A DNA stretch of 6,607 nucleotides, from contig JAEYQZ010000193.1 in assembly GCA_023409695.1 (NCBI GenBank), positions 1 to 6,607 of the forward strand, read 5' to 3'. Origin of the DNA: Methanobacteriota archaeon. Lineage in GTDB: Archaea > Methanobacteriota > Methanobacteria > Methanobacteriales > Methanobacteriaceae. The notes beneath the pieces were generated by a model. It ran no database searches and was not told the DNA's origin. It saw only the letters and a program-made list of their open reading frames with translations. Of the stretch, positions 1 to 5,235 are shown one piece after another. A program made the translations under genes and the position numbers. The stretch's first letter is position 1. Each line of letters opens with the position of its first letter.

Positions 1-2
1 AT

Positions 3-86
3 TATAAGATATCTATAATTTATTGGGGCAATGATGATGATGGGTATCCCCGGGCAGACAAAGAAGTAATATTACACATTGTTTAA
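3..86 (+). CDS. C-terminal end of an unidentified protein, possibly an Ig-like/adhesin-type repeat protein (5' partial)
   Basis: Only one plus-strand frame is open from the window edge. It gives 27 residues beginning YKISIIYWGNDDDGYP and ending EVILHIV, then TAA at 84-86. The pattern of a beta strand ending in Y-W-G/N-D-D-x-x-Y-P, followed by a charged turn and a last strand of alternating hydrophobics, resembles the final strands of Ig-like/Big-type repeats. In those, typical ends read like 'YTVTVTYxGDDxYxPS...VTVTV', and they are common in surface adhesin-like proteins of Methanobacteriales. That family match is inference from a very short tail; the frame and stop are directly visible. The gene converges on the minus-strand zinc protein, with a palindrome between them. 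The product could equally be another beta-rich protein. Confidence 0.5.
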   Translation, partial: YKISIIYWGNDDDGYPRADKEVILHIV

Positions 87-100
87 TAAAAAACGTTATT

Positions 101-137
101 GGATCATTTTCAGGGCTTAAATGCCCCCTTTTGATCC
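101..137. terminator. Palindrome between convergent genes, possible bidirectional terminator
   Basis: GGATCA (101-106) pairs with TGATCC (132-137), and inside it GGGC (113-116) pairs with GCCC (123-126) around a TTAAAT loop. A nearly symmetric internal loop lies between the two stems. It sits between the stop of the left plus-strand gene (84-86) and the stop of the minus-strand zinc protein (188). T-rich tracts follow on both sides: CTATTTTTTC at 151-160 on the plus strand, and CGTTTTTTATT, reading from about 94 leftward, on the minus strand. Archaeal termination relies mainly on T-runs, so the stems may be secondary. The position between converging genes is the best argument. Confidence 0.4.
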
Positions 138-187
138 TTTATACTCTAAACTATTTTTTCATTACAGATCCACTAGTCCAGACTATT

Positions 188-613
188 TTAGGCTTTTCTA
201 TCTCCATTTTGCGGGTCGTAGTAACCGTCACCGCCGCAGAATTTACATCTAATTCCGCCAGTTCCATGGCATGCAGGGCAGATGATTTGTCCAGTCCCCT
301 GGCAGTACTGACATATAGTTCCATTTTTATATTTTCCCGTCCCATTACATGCTCTACAATCTAAAACTCCGGTTCCATTACATCTAAGACATGTATCCTG
401 CCGGCACCATCCAGTACCTGCACATTCATTACATATTTCCCTTTTAGGAGGGGACATATAGTTATTATTTTCCATAGTAGCTGCTGGAACTAAATTACTG
501 TTGTTAGTCTTTAATGAGGGAGTAGTTCCCCCTATTTGTGACATAACGTATCCTGAAACCCCAAATATTGAAATTATGATGACGATTAAACCTATAAAAA
601 GTTTTTTGCCCAT
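188..613 (-). CDS. Membrane-anchored DnaJ-type zinc-finger protein with six CxxCxGxG motifs, no J domain
   Basis: The protein has 141 residues. Residues 1-4 (MGKK) are followed by a hydrophobic segment at about 5-25 that fits an N-terminal membrane anchor or uncleaved signal. A Ser/Thr/Asn/Pro-rich linker runs to about 58, then the cysteine-rich part. It carries six copies of the DnaJ zinc-binding motif CxxCxGxG, starting at C61, C75, C86, C101, C112 and C123. DnaJ itself has four, binding two zinc ions, so this protein could bind three. C70 is an extra cysteine. There is no J domain and no DnaJ C-terminal substrate domain, so it is not a complete co-chaperone; DnaJ-type fingers alone bind unfolded polypeptides or act in thiol chemistry. 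By the positive-inside rule the finger domain should face outwards. The start is supported by GAGGA at 621-625 (minus strand), 7 nt before ATG, and a TATA box just upstream. It is monocistronic as far as the window shows. Its function is not known. Confidence 0.85.
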   Translation of the reverse strand: MGKKLFIGLIVIIISIFGVSGYVMSQIGGTTPSLKTNNSNLVPAATMENNNYMSPPKREICNECAGTGWCRQDTCLRCNGTGVLDCRACNGTGKYKNGTICQYCQGTGQIICPACHGTGGIRCKFCGGDGYYDPQNGDRKA

Positions 614-651
614 AAAAAAATCCTCTATTATTAAAAATTTTATAATTAGTA

Positions 652-660
652 TTATATAAA
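652..660 (-). promoter_or_regulatory. TATA box of the zinc-finger protein gene
   Basis: On the minus strand this reads TTTATATAA, a close match to the methanogen TATA consensus TTTATATA. A start site about 25 nt downstream would fall near 630, leaving a leader of roughly 15-20 nt that just includes the GAGGA ribosome site at 621-625. The tight TATA, ribosome site and ATG spacing makes this a credible promoter despite the AT-rich background. No transcript evidence is available. Confidence 0.5.
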
Positions 661-740
661 AATTAATATTTACCTTTATCGATTTTTACATCAAAAATAG
701 AAAACATAAAGATCAAACTATAATAAAAATCCTAATTACA

Positions 741-779
741 ATTTAAAAAATAAAACCCTCAAACACAAAGTGTTTGGGG
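741..779 (-). terminator. Hairpin plus T-tract on the minus strand
   Basis: Reading the minus strand, the 10-bp stem CCCCAAACAC/GTGTTTGAGG (779-757, loop TTT) is followed at once by a GGTTTTATTTTTTAAAT tract (757-741). This is the classic shape of an intrinsic terminator, and the T-run alone suits archaeal termination. It would end either the FKBP operon transcript or a separate short RNA started at the TATA-like box at 894-902, and it insulates the zinc-protein gene downstream. The reverse direction has no comparable T-tract after the stem. Confidence 0.55.
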
Positions 780-852
780 CACCGAAAATCGTAGCTTGCA
801 AAAACTGAAAGTTTTTGCGCTCCAAAAATCTTTGATTTTTGAGAGATTTTCG
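757..852 (-). other. Array of four short-loop stems: candidate structured RNA or repeated palindromic element
   Basis: Four stems are packed into 96 bases. CGAAAATC (783-790) pairs with GATTTTCG (845-852) and encloses two hairpins: GCAAAAACT/AGTTTTTGC (798-806/810-818, loop GAA) and CAAAAATC/GATTTTTG (823-830/834-841, loop TTT). Next to this lies CCTCAAACAC/GTGTTTGGGG (757-766/770-779, loop AAA, one G-T wobble). All hairpin loops are 3 nt, and the enclosing stem plus two arms makes a three-way junction. No reading frame crosses it convincingly. It lies 3' of the FKBP gene and upstream of the zinc protein gene. The stems are read directly from the sequence. Whether it works as an RNA, a mobile palindromic repeat, or an elaborate 3' end for the FKBP transcript is not decided by this window. 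The minus strand is preferred because only there does the last hairpin run into a T-tract. Confidence 0.6.
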
Positions 853-893
853 AGTGTTAAAAAGAATCCATCAAGTAATGGACTTAAAAAATG

Positions 894-902
894 ATATATA
901 AA
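894..902 (-). promoter_or_regulatory. TATA-like box upstream of the stem array
   Basis: The minus strand reads TTTATATAT, matching the methanogen consensus in its first eight positions. It lies downstream of the FKBP stop codon and has no protein gene within 280 nt ahead of it. A start about 25 nt on, near 870-875, would give a transcript of roughly 130 nt running through the stem array to the T-tract at 741-756. In such AT-rich DNA a chance match is quite possible, so this is an inference from spacing and context only. Confidence 0.3.
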
Positions 903-950
903 GTTTATACTTAAAAATAAAAGAAGTTATTGAACTTTAAAGCAGAGAAA

Positions 951-1685
951 TTATTCTTCTGCTTCTGTTTCTTCTTCTTTTTCTTCTTCAGTGTTTACTT
1001 TTTTCTCGAATACTTCCACAAATTCGACTCTGTCTATACCCATGTTGTCCCATATATCCCTTGCAATTCTGAATTTTGCGTAGGTAATCTGGTTGTCAAA
1101 TTTAGCCATTTCATTGAGGTAGATCATTACTTTTCCATCTTCAATTTTTACTTCATGATCTTCAGGTTTTATATTTGGGTTAGGGTACTGGAGTTCTATG
1201 ATTCCGTATACTTTTTCAGTGTCATCTTCGATTAATTTTTCAACTTCCACGTCGTATACTAATGTTTTTCCAGCAAATTCATGGTTGAAGTCTACGGTTA
1301 CTCTTCCGCCGCTTATGCTCCTTATTTTACCATTGTGTCCTTCTAATGTGATATTCATACCTTTTTGAGGTCTGATGTTCTGTTTTTTGAATTCACTCAT
1401 TGGTATAAGCTGGGTTAATTTTGGGTCCCTTACTCCAAATCCTTCTTCTGGAGCTACTTCGATTGATTTTGCTTCACCTACTTCCATACCAACTAAACCT
1501 TTATCGAGCCCTTTTAATACATGTCCTACTCCTACAGCTATTGGGATTGGACCAAAAGTTTTATTTTCAGTGACAAGTCCTGCTTCTTCAGCTACTTCTT
1601 CACTTGTTGTATCAAATATATCACCGGTTTCCTGAACTTTTCCAGTGTATTTAAGCCTTATAAAATCTCCTTCTTTTATTGCCAT
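951..1685 (-). CDS. Long-type archaeal FKBP peptidyl-prolyl cis-trans isomerase (SlyD-like chaperone)
   Basis: The product has 244 residues and catalyses cis-trans isomerisation of peptidyl-proline bonds, with holdase activity in this family; it should be cytoplasmic, since no signal peptide is seen. FKBP core part 1 spans about 1-87, with GDFIRLKYTG (6-15), IFDTT with D25, and GVGHVLKGLDKGLVGM (52-67). The insert-in-flap chaperone domain, about 88-131, interrupts the core. The core resumes at VDFNHEFAGKTL (131-142), the diagnostic N-H-x-x-A-G-x-x-L of SlyD and archaeal FKBPs. A C-terminal alpha/beta domain (about 155-228) marks the long archaeal type, and the tail from 231 is almost all Glu, Lys and Thr. 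The start is firm: AAGGAGGA at 1693-1700 lies 7 nt before ATG. Its first 10 nt overlap the end of the upstream gene, and its ribosome site lies inside that gene, so the two are probably translationally coupled. Confidence 0.95.
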   Translation of the reverse strand: MAIKEGDFIRLKYTGKVQETGDIFDTTSEEVAEEAGLVTENKTFGPIPIAVGVGHVLKGLDKGLVGMEVGEAKSIEVAPEEGFGVRDPKLTQLIPMSEFKKQNIRPQKGMNITLEGHNGKIRSISGGRVTVDFNHEFAGKTLVYDVEVEKLIEDDTEKVYGIIELQYPNPNIKPEDHEVKIEDGKVMIYLNEMAKFDNQITYAKFRIARDIWDNMGIDRVEFVEVFEKKVNTEEEKEEETEAEE

Positions 1686-2776
1686 ATTTCTATCCTCCTT
1701 GCGGGTATATTATTTTTAAAATTTTTAAGTGTGTCCTTATCCTTAAAGTTTAACACGCGGATAACGGATGGATACTTATCAATATATGAGGATACTGTTT
1801 TTTTATCTATTCTTGCCTCTAAAGATGATAAAATTCTATTTTTATAGTGCCTGCTGAAACCCCATGAAATACATTCTTCTATGTCAGCCATATTTTTAAA
1901 CGGCCTGTTTTTTATGAGGTTTTCTACAGTTTTATCATCTAAAAGTGCAAGCGATTTTAAATATTCTCCTGATCCTTCATTTACAAGTTCAATTATGCCT
2001 TCTTCATCTCGACAGTTATGAAGGGGAGCCCTTTCACGTGCTATTTCCCTGTTTAAAACTTCAATAGTTTCAGAGGGTAGCATATCTTCAACAGAACTTA
2101 AATTTCTTTTTAAAACAGCTTCTCTAATTTTAGTGCCACTTACTCCTTCAATACGTGGTACAAAGATGAATTTATCTTTGAAATCAAAATTTATCTTTTT
2201 AAGGGACCTTGAAAGAGATACAATGACATAATTATCTTCATGAAGTTTACCCTTAATTAAAACCTCTTTTGTATCCATATCAATTATTTTGTAGGGTTTT
2301 GGAGCTACTCCTTTTCCATCCGAGATTCTATGGAGTATCTCTTGAAAACCTTGAACCGGTTTGTAACCCCTAGGAATATAATCTGCATTCAATGCTTTAA
2401 AAGTCTTTGCAAGACATAACGAATATTGGCCAGAACCCATTATACCCATTGGGGGGCCTTCTATGACAATATCTGCGCCAACGGCCACTGCAGAATCTGC
2501 CCTTGCATGGCGTGACATGATGTATGGCAGCCCCCTACCGCTTCGCTCAAACAGTCCTGGAACCACCGCAACAAAGATCCCATTTTCAACTTTTTCCTTT
2601 GCCTTCACCATGCAGTGCCTGTGGCCCATATGCAGTGGAGAATATTCTGTAAAGTCTGCAATTATTTTAAATTCATTTTCCGGTTCTTTATATTCCTGAT
2701 TCTTTTTAACATCCTCAAATAAGAGTTTTCGGTCCCTTTTTATAAACTCGCTGACAAATTCTTGTTTTGAAGGCAT
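1676..2776 (-). CDS. HIGH_NTase1 / UPF0348 family nucleotidyltransferase, archaeal relative of tRNA(Met) cytidine acetate ligase (TmcAL)
   Basis: The product has 366 residues. The Rossmann-fold nucleotidyltransferase signature is clear: FKIIADFTEYSPLHMGH at 36-52 gives strand 1 plus an HxGH motif (H49-H52). FERSGRG follows at 76-82, where bacterial TmcAL has QRGE. Then comes SRHARADSAVAVGADIVIEG (88-107), equivalent to the bacterial RAxxALxxGADLVIELP block, and GVSGTKIR at 211-218, the counterpart of the S/TxxIR nucleotide-binding motif. The C-terminal part keeps a family-like LIKNRPF (287-293), GFSRHYKNRIL (306-316) and the YPSVIRVLNF block (335-344). Bacterial TmcAL activates acetate with ATP to make N4-acetylcytidine in tRNA(Met). 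Whether the archaeal branch does this is unknown to me, so the family is certain and the reaction is not. About 35 charged residues precede strand 1, unlike bacterial members, and no other Met lies before M50. No strong ribosome site precedes the ATG. It is first in an operon with the FKBP. Confidence 0.85.
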   Translation of the reverse strand: MPSKQEFVSEFIKRDRKLLFEDVKKNQEYKEPENEFKIIADFTEYSPLHMGHRHCMVKAKEKVENGIFVAVVPGLFERSGRGLPYIMSRHARADSAVAVGADIVIEGPPMGIMGSGQYSLCLAKTFKALNADYIPRGYKPVQGFQEILHRISDGKGVAPKPYKIIDMDTKEVLIKGKLHEDNYVIVSLSRSLKKINFDFKDKFIFVPRIEGVSGTKIREAVLKRNLSSVEDMLPSETIEVLNREIARERAPLHNCRDEEGIIELVNEGSGEYLKSLALLDDKTVENLIKNRPFKNMADIEECISWGFSRHYKNRILSSLEARIDKKTVSSYIDKYPSVIRVLNFKDKDTLKNFKNNIPARRIEIWQ

Positions 2777-2830
2777 AATATTATCTATCTAACTTCAAGA
2801 TAAATTAATTATTCCCAATGATCAATTTAA

Positions 2831-2838
2831 TATATATA
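2831..2838 (-). promoter_or_regulatory. TATA box in the divergent control region (nucleotidyltransferase-FKBP operon)
   Basis: The minus strand reads GGTATATATATTAAAT, with TATATATA centred near 2834. A start about 25 nt on would lie near 2809 and leave a leader of about 33 nt before the ATG at 2776. TATATATA is symmetric, and the plus strand reads TTTAATATATATA across the same bases, so it could also serve the PLD gene with a leader near 70 nt. A second weak plus-strand candidate is CCATATACAT at 2899-2908. Direction is unresolved. Confidence 0.4.
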
Positions 2839-2846
2839 CCAATTAG

Positions 2847-2865
2847 CGATTTATTAAACAAATCG
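2847..2865. promoter_or_regulatory. Dyad CGATTT-N7-AAATCG, possible operator
   Basis: A perfect 6-bp inverted repeat with a 7-bp AT-rich spacer lies in the divergent intergenic region. It is 9 bp from the TATA box: upstream of it for the minus-strand operon and downstream for a plus-strand transcript. That placement suits a dimeric regulator acting on one or both directions. A six-base dyad can occur by chance in such AT-rich DNA, so the confidence is low. Confidence 0.25.
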
Positions 2866-2920
2866 TACGCATTGATAAAATGAACATTGCTAGCGGATCC
2901 ATATACATCAAAAACATAAT

Positions 2921-2927
2921 AAGTGAT
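2921..2927 (+). promoter_or_regulatory. Shine-Dalgarno site that decides the PLD start
   Basis: AAGTGAT differs by one base from the archaeal AGGTGAT core and ends 4 nt before ATG 2932. The in-frame GTG at 2923 lies inside this site, so it is more likely part of the ribosome site than a start codon. The same GGTGAT-type signal precedes the CooT-like gene (6556-6561), which supports the reading. Confidence 0.5.
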
Positions 2928-2931
2928 ATTT

Positions 2932-5175
2932 ATGGAAAATACACGAGAAAATAAGATTTATGGGCATCTAATTGATGAAAATAAGAGGCCTTTAGCTAGT
3001 TTAAAAGTTAAAGCGTCTGAATATTCATTTTTAAAAAATAAAGAACTTGGATCATCTGTTTCTGATATTAACGGTAATTTTCAAATTAAATACTATACTG
3101 AACCAGAATCATATGATAAAATAAATATAAAACTGGACATTCTTATAGATAATGAAATTATAATGTCTAAATCAAGAGAAAATGCTGCAGATATTCTCGA
3201 TTTCGAAGATTTAGAAATAAATAAGGGCAATATTGGCCTTAAAGGCAGAGTTATAGACGAAAAAGGAAATCCAGTATCCGGATTAGCAGTTGTAGCAGAG
3301 GATGTTGATTTTGGAAAAATAAAATTAAATGCTATGCGTTTAGTGGAATCTAAAGTTAAATCATTTATATCTTCAGATACGAATTTAACTGGTTCTTTAC
3401 AATTCATAAAGGACAAATATAAAGGGCTTTTCTTTTTAGAAGATGATCTTTTAGGGCACACAATTACTGATGATGATGGATATTACACGATACTTTATCC
3501 ACAAAACAGATACAGGGAAATTGCAGATAAAGAGCCAGATATAAGAGTTATTATTAAAGATAAACTGGGAGCATTTGAAATTTTAAAGACAAAAGTTCAT
3601 GAAAATGTGGAAAGTACCATAAAATACATGGATGACATTGTAATAAATCGAGCCATAATAGATGGATGGTTCCCTACATTGAAAAATATGTCACCATCCC
3701 GACTTACCACTAATAATAGTTTTGAAACTTTAATAGATAATGAAAAGACACTAAAAAAAATAGTAAATTCAATAGATAACGCAAAATCATATATTTATTT
3801 AACTCAATTTGCTTTTTATCCAGATTTCACCCCCAGATTTTTTAAATTGGATGATGATGAAACATATGAAAAGGATAAGTCCCTTGTCGATAAACTTTTA
3901 GATGCTGAAAGTAGAGGTGTTGAGGTTAAAATTATAATAAATGAAAATATGGTTATTCCAGATAACTATGATGAACTCCATAACCATTTTAAAGACAGTA
4001 ATGTGAGTGTCAGGAGACTTCCTGCAAGAGGGCCTTATGCAATGCACGCTAAAGTACTGGTTATTGATGGAAAAGAATCATTCATCCTGGGCTCTCCTTT
4101 TAGTCAAGCTTACTGGGATACTAACCAGCATTTAGTTAATGAACCCCGCCGTGGAGAAAAAAATGAAGGCCCTGTTCATGATGTTTCAATATATTTAAAT
4201 GGTGAAGCGATAGGATATATTGAGGAATTTTTCATTGAGCTCTGGAATTATCTTTCAGACCTCCATTTCAATGGTAAAGATAAAATTTTAAAAAATAAAT
4301 CTTTAAATTTAAAAAACACATCCAAAAATGATTTAAATAATACAGGATATCAAAATGAAAAGTTAAAATATAACAATGAACCCCTCCAGATTGTGAGATC
4401 AATTACTCCACGTACAGTAAATGATAAAGGAGAAAGAGGAGTTCTTGAAGCATATAGAAGAGCCATTACTAATGCTGAAGACTTTATTTACCTTGAAAAT
4501 CAATATTTTACCAATAAATATATTGTCAGCGCTTTAAAAAATGCCCTTGATCATAATCCAGAATTACAGTTAATTATGGTGATTAATGAGGTTCCTGATG
4601 TTCCAAGCTACAGAACATGGCAACATTATGGCTTCCAATTAATGGGGATGGATCTAGAAAAATCCGTATTGGATCATCCCAGAATTGGCATATACTCTTT
4701 ATGGTCTGGCGGATTTGAAAATGGAAAGAACAAATTGAGACATTGTTATGTGCACAGTAAGGTCGCAATCGTGGATGACATATGGGCAACTATAGGCTCG
4801 TCTAATTTGGATGGTTCTTCCCTCAGCTGTGCTGAAGAATTTGGCAGTCATGATAGTTCAACAAATTACCTTAATATGGAGATGAATGCATTATTTTTTG
4901 ATTTTGATAAGCCAGAAAGAGGCACTATAAAAAAATTCCGGCAAGAACTATGGAACGAACATTTAGGGACCGATATTAGCAAATATTCAAGACCAGAAAA
5001 TGGGTGGCTTGATCTATGGAAAAAAACGGTTTATGAAAACATTGAAAAATTGGAAAGTGAAGAAATTAATTTTTACGGTGATGCTTTACCTTACAGCCCT
5101 AAGAGAAATGTTGAAGAACAGATCAAAGATTTAATAGAAAAATATAGAAGGATAAAAGGAAGATTCAACTTATAA
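2932..5175 (+). CDS. Two-HKD phospholipase D family protein with two N-terminal carboxypeptidase-regulatory-like domains
   Basis: The product has 747 residues counted from ATG 2932. Two CarboxypepD_reg/transthyretin-like beta domains come first: about 9-78 (IYGHLIDENKRPL, then SDINGNFQIKY) and about 102-225 (GLKGRVIDEKGNPVSG, then ITDDDGYYTI). The second is split by a helical insert of about 50 residues. The PLD fold follows in two halves. HKD motif 1 is HAKVLVID with GS (H372, K374, D379, G387, S388). An Asn/Lys-rich linker spans about 448-485. LENQYF (521-526) recalls the IENQFF block of eukaryote-like PLDs, and HKD motif 2 is HSKVAIVDDIWATIGSSN (H608, K610, D615, N625). Family members hydrolyse or transfer phosphodiesters through a phosphohistidine. 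Motif 1 has seven residues instead of six between D and GS and lacks the Asn after GS. No signal peptide or membrane helix is seen, so it is likely cytoplasmic or peripheral. Lipid, nucleic-acid or other substrates are all possible. Sixty bases separate it from pyrC. Confidence 0.88.
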   Translation: MENTRENKIYGHLIDENKRPLASLKVKASEYSFLKNKELGSSVSDINGNFQIKYYTEPESYDKINIKLDILIDNEIIMSKSRENAADILDFEDLEINKGNIGLKGRVIDEKGNPVSGLAVVAEDVDFGKIKLNAMRLVESKVKSFISSDTNLTGSLQFIKDKYKGLFFLEDDLLGHTITDDDGYYTILYPQNRYREIADKEPDIRVIIKDKLGAFEILKTKVHENVESTIKYMDDIVINRAIIDGWFPTLKNMSPSRLTTNNSFETLIDNEKTLKKIVNSIDNAKSYIYLTQFAFYPDFTPRFFKLDDDETYEKDKSLVDKLLDAESRGVEVKIIINENMVIPDNYDELHNHFKDSNVSVRRLPARGPYAMHAKVLVIDGKESFILGSPFSQAYWDTNQHLVNEPRRGEKNEGPVHDVSIYLNGEAIGYIEEFFIELWNYLSDLHFNGKDKILKNKSLNLKNTSKNDLNNTGYQNEKLKYNNEPLQIVRSITPRTVNDKGERGVLEAYRRAITNAEDFIYLENQYFTNKYIVSALKNALDHNPELQLIMVINEVPDVPSYRTWQHYGFQLMGMDLEKSVLDHPRIGIYSLWSGGFENGKNKLRHCYVHSKVAIVDDIWATIGSSNLDGSSLSCAEEFGSHDSSTNYLNMEMNALFFDFDKPERGTIKKFRQELWNEHLGTDISKYSRPENGWLDLWKKTVYENIEKLESEEINFYGDALPYSPKRNVEEQIKDLIEKYRRIKGRFNL

Positions 5176-5235
5176 TTATTAAAAAGGAGAATTAACTTAA
5201 ATTAGATTTAGTATTCATATTTATGAGGTGCCAGA

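Noticed and set aside
31..69. ATG repeat (ATGATGATGATG) starting a 12-codon frame near the left edge
   Set aside because: The other frame is open through the window edge and ends in a plausible protein tail with an Asp run, which explains the repeat better.
867..882. Small dyad TCCAT...ATGGA upstream of the stem array
   Set aside because: Five base pairs with a six-base loop in AT-rich DNA is not beyond chance and it adds nothing to the adjacent structure.
941..963. Inverted repeat AGCAGA...TCTGCT spanning the FKBP stop codon
   Set aside because: It mostly falls in Glu-rich codons of the tail, has a bulge, and no T-run follows directly; the stronger terminator is at 741-779.
930..1235. Plus-strand open frame of 101 codons opposite the FKBP gene
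   Set aside because: It is a phenylalanine-rich shadow of the Glu/Lys-rich FKBP tail, with no ribosome site and no recognisable domain.
1375..1847. Plus-strand frames across the FKBP and nucleotidyltransferase genes
   Set aside because: They mirror two strongly recognisable minus-strand proteins, are low in complexity and lack start signals.
2889..2900. Adjacent GCTAGC and GGATCC (NheI and BamHI sites), with ACTAGT and CCCGGG elsewhere, hinting at cloning-vector sequence
   Set aside because: The flanking bases do not continue into any polylinker I know, and genes on both sides read as one natural archaeal locus; short palindromes like these occur by chance.
2923..2925. GTG at 2923 as the start of the PLD protein
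   Set aside because: It lies inside the likely ribosome site AAGTGAT, and the ATG 9 nt later is at a workable, if short, spacing from it.
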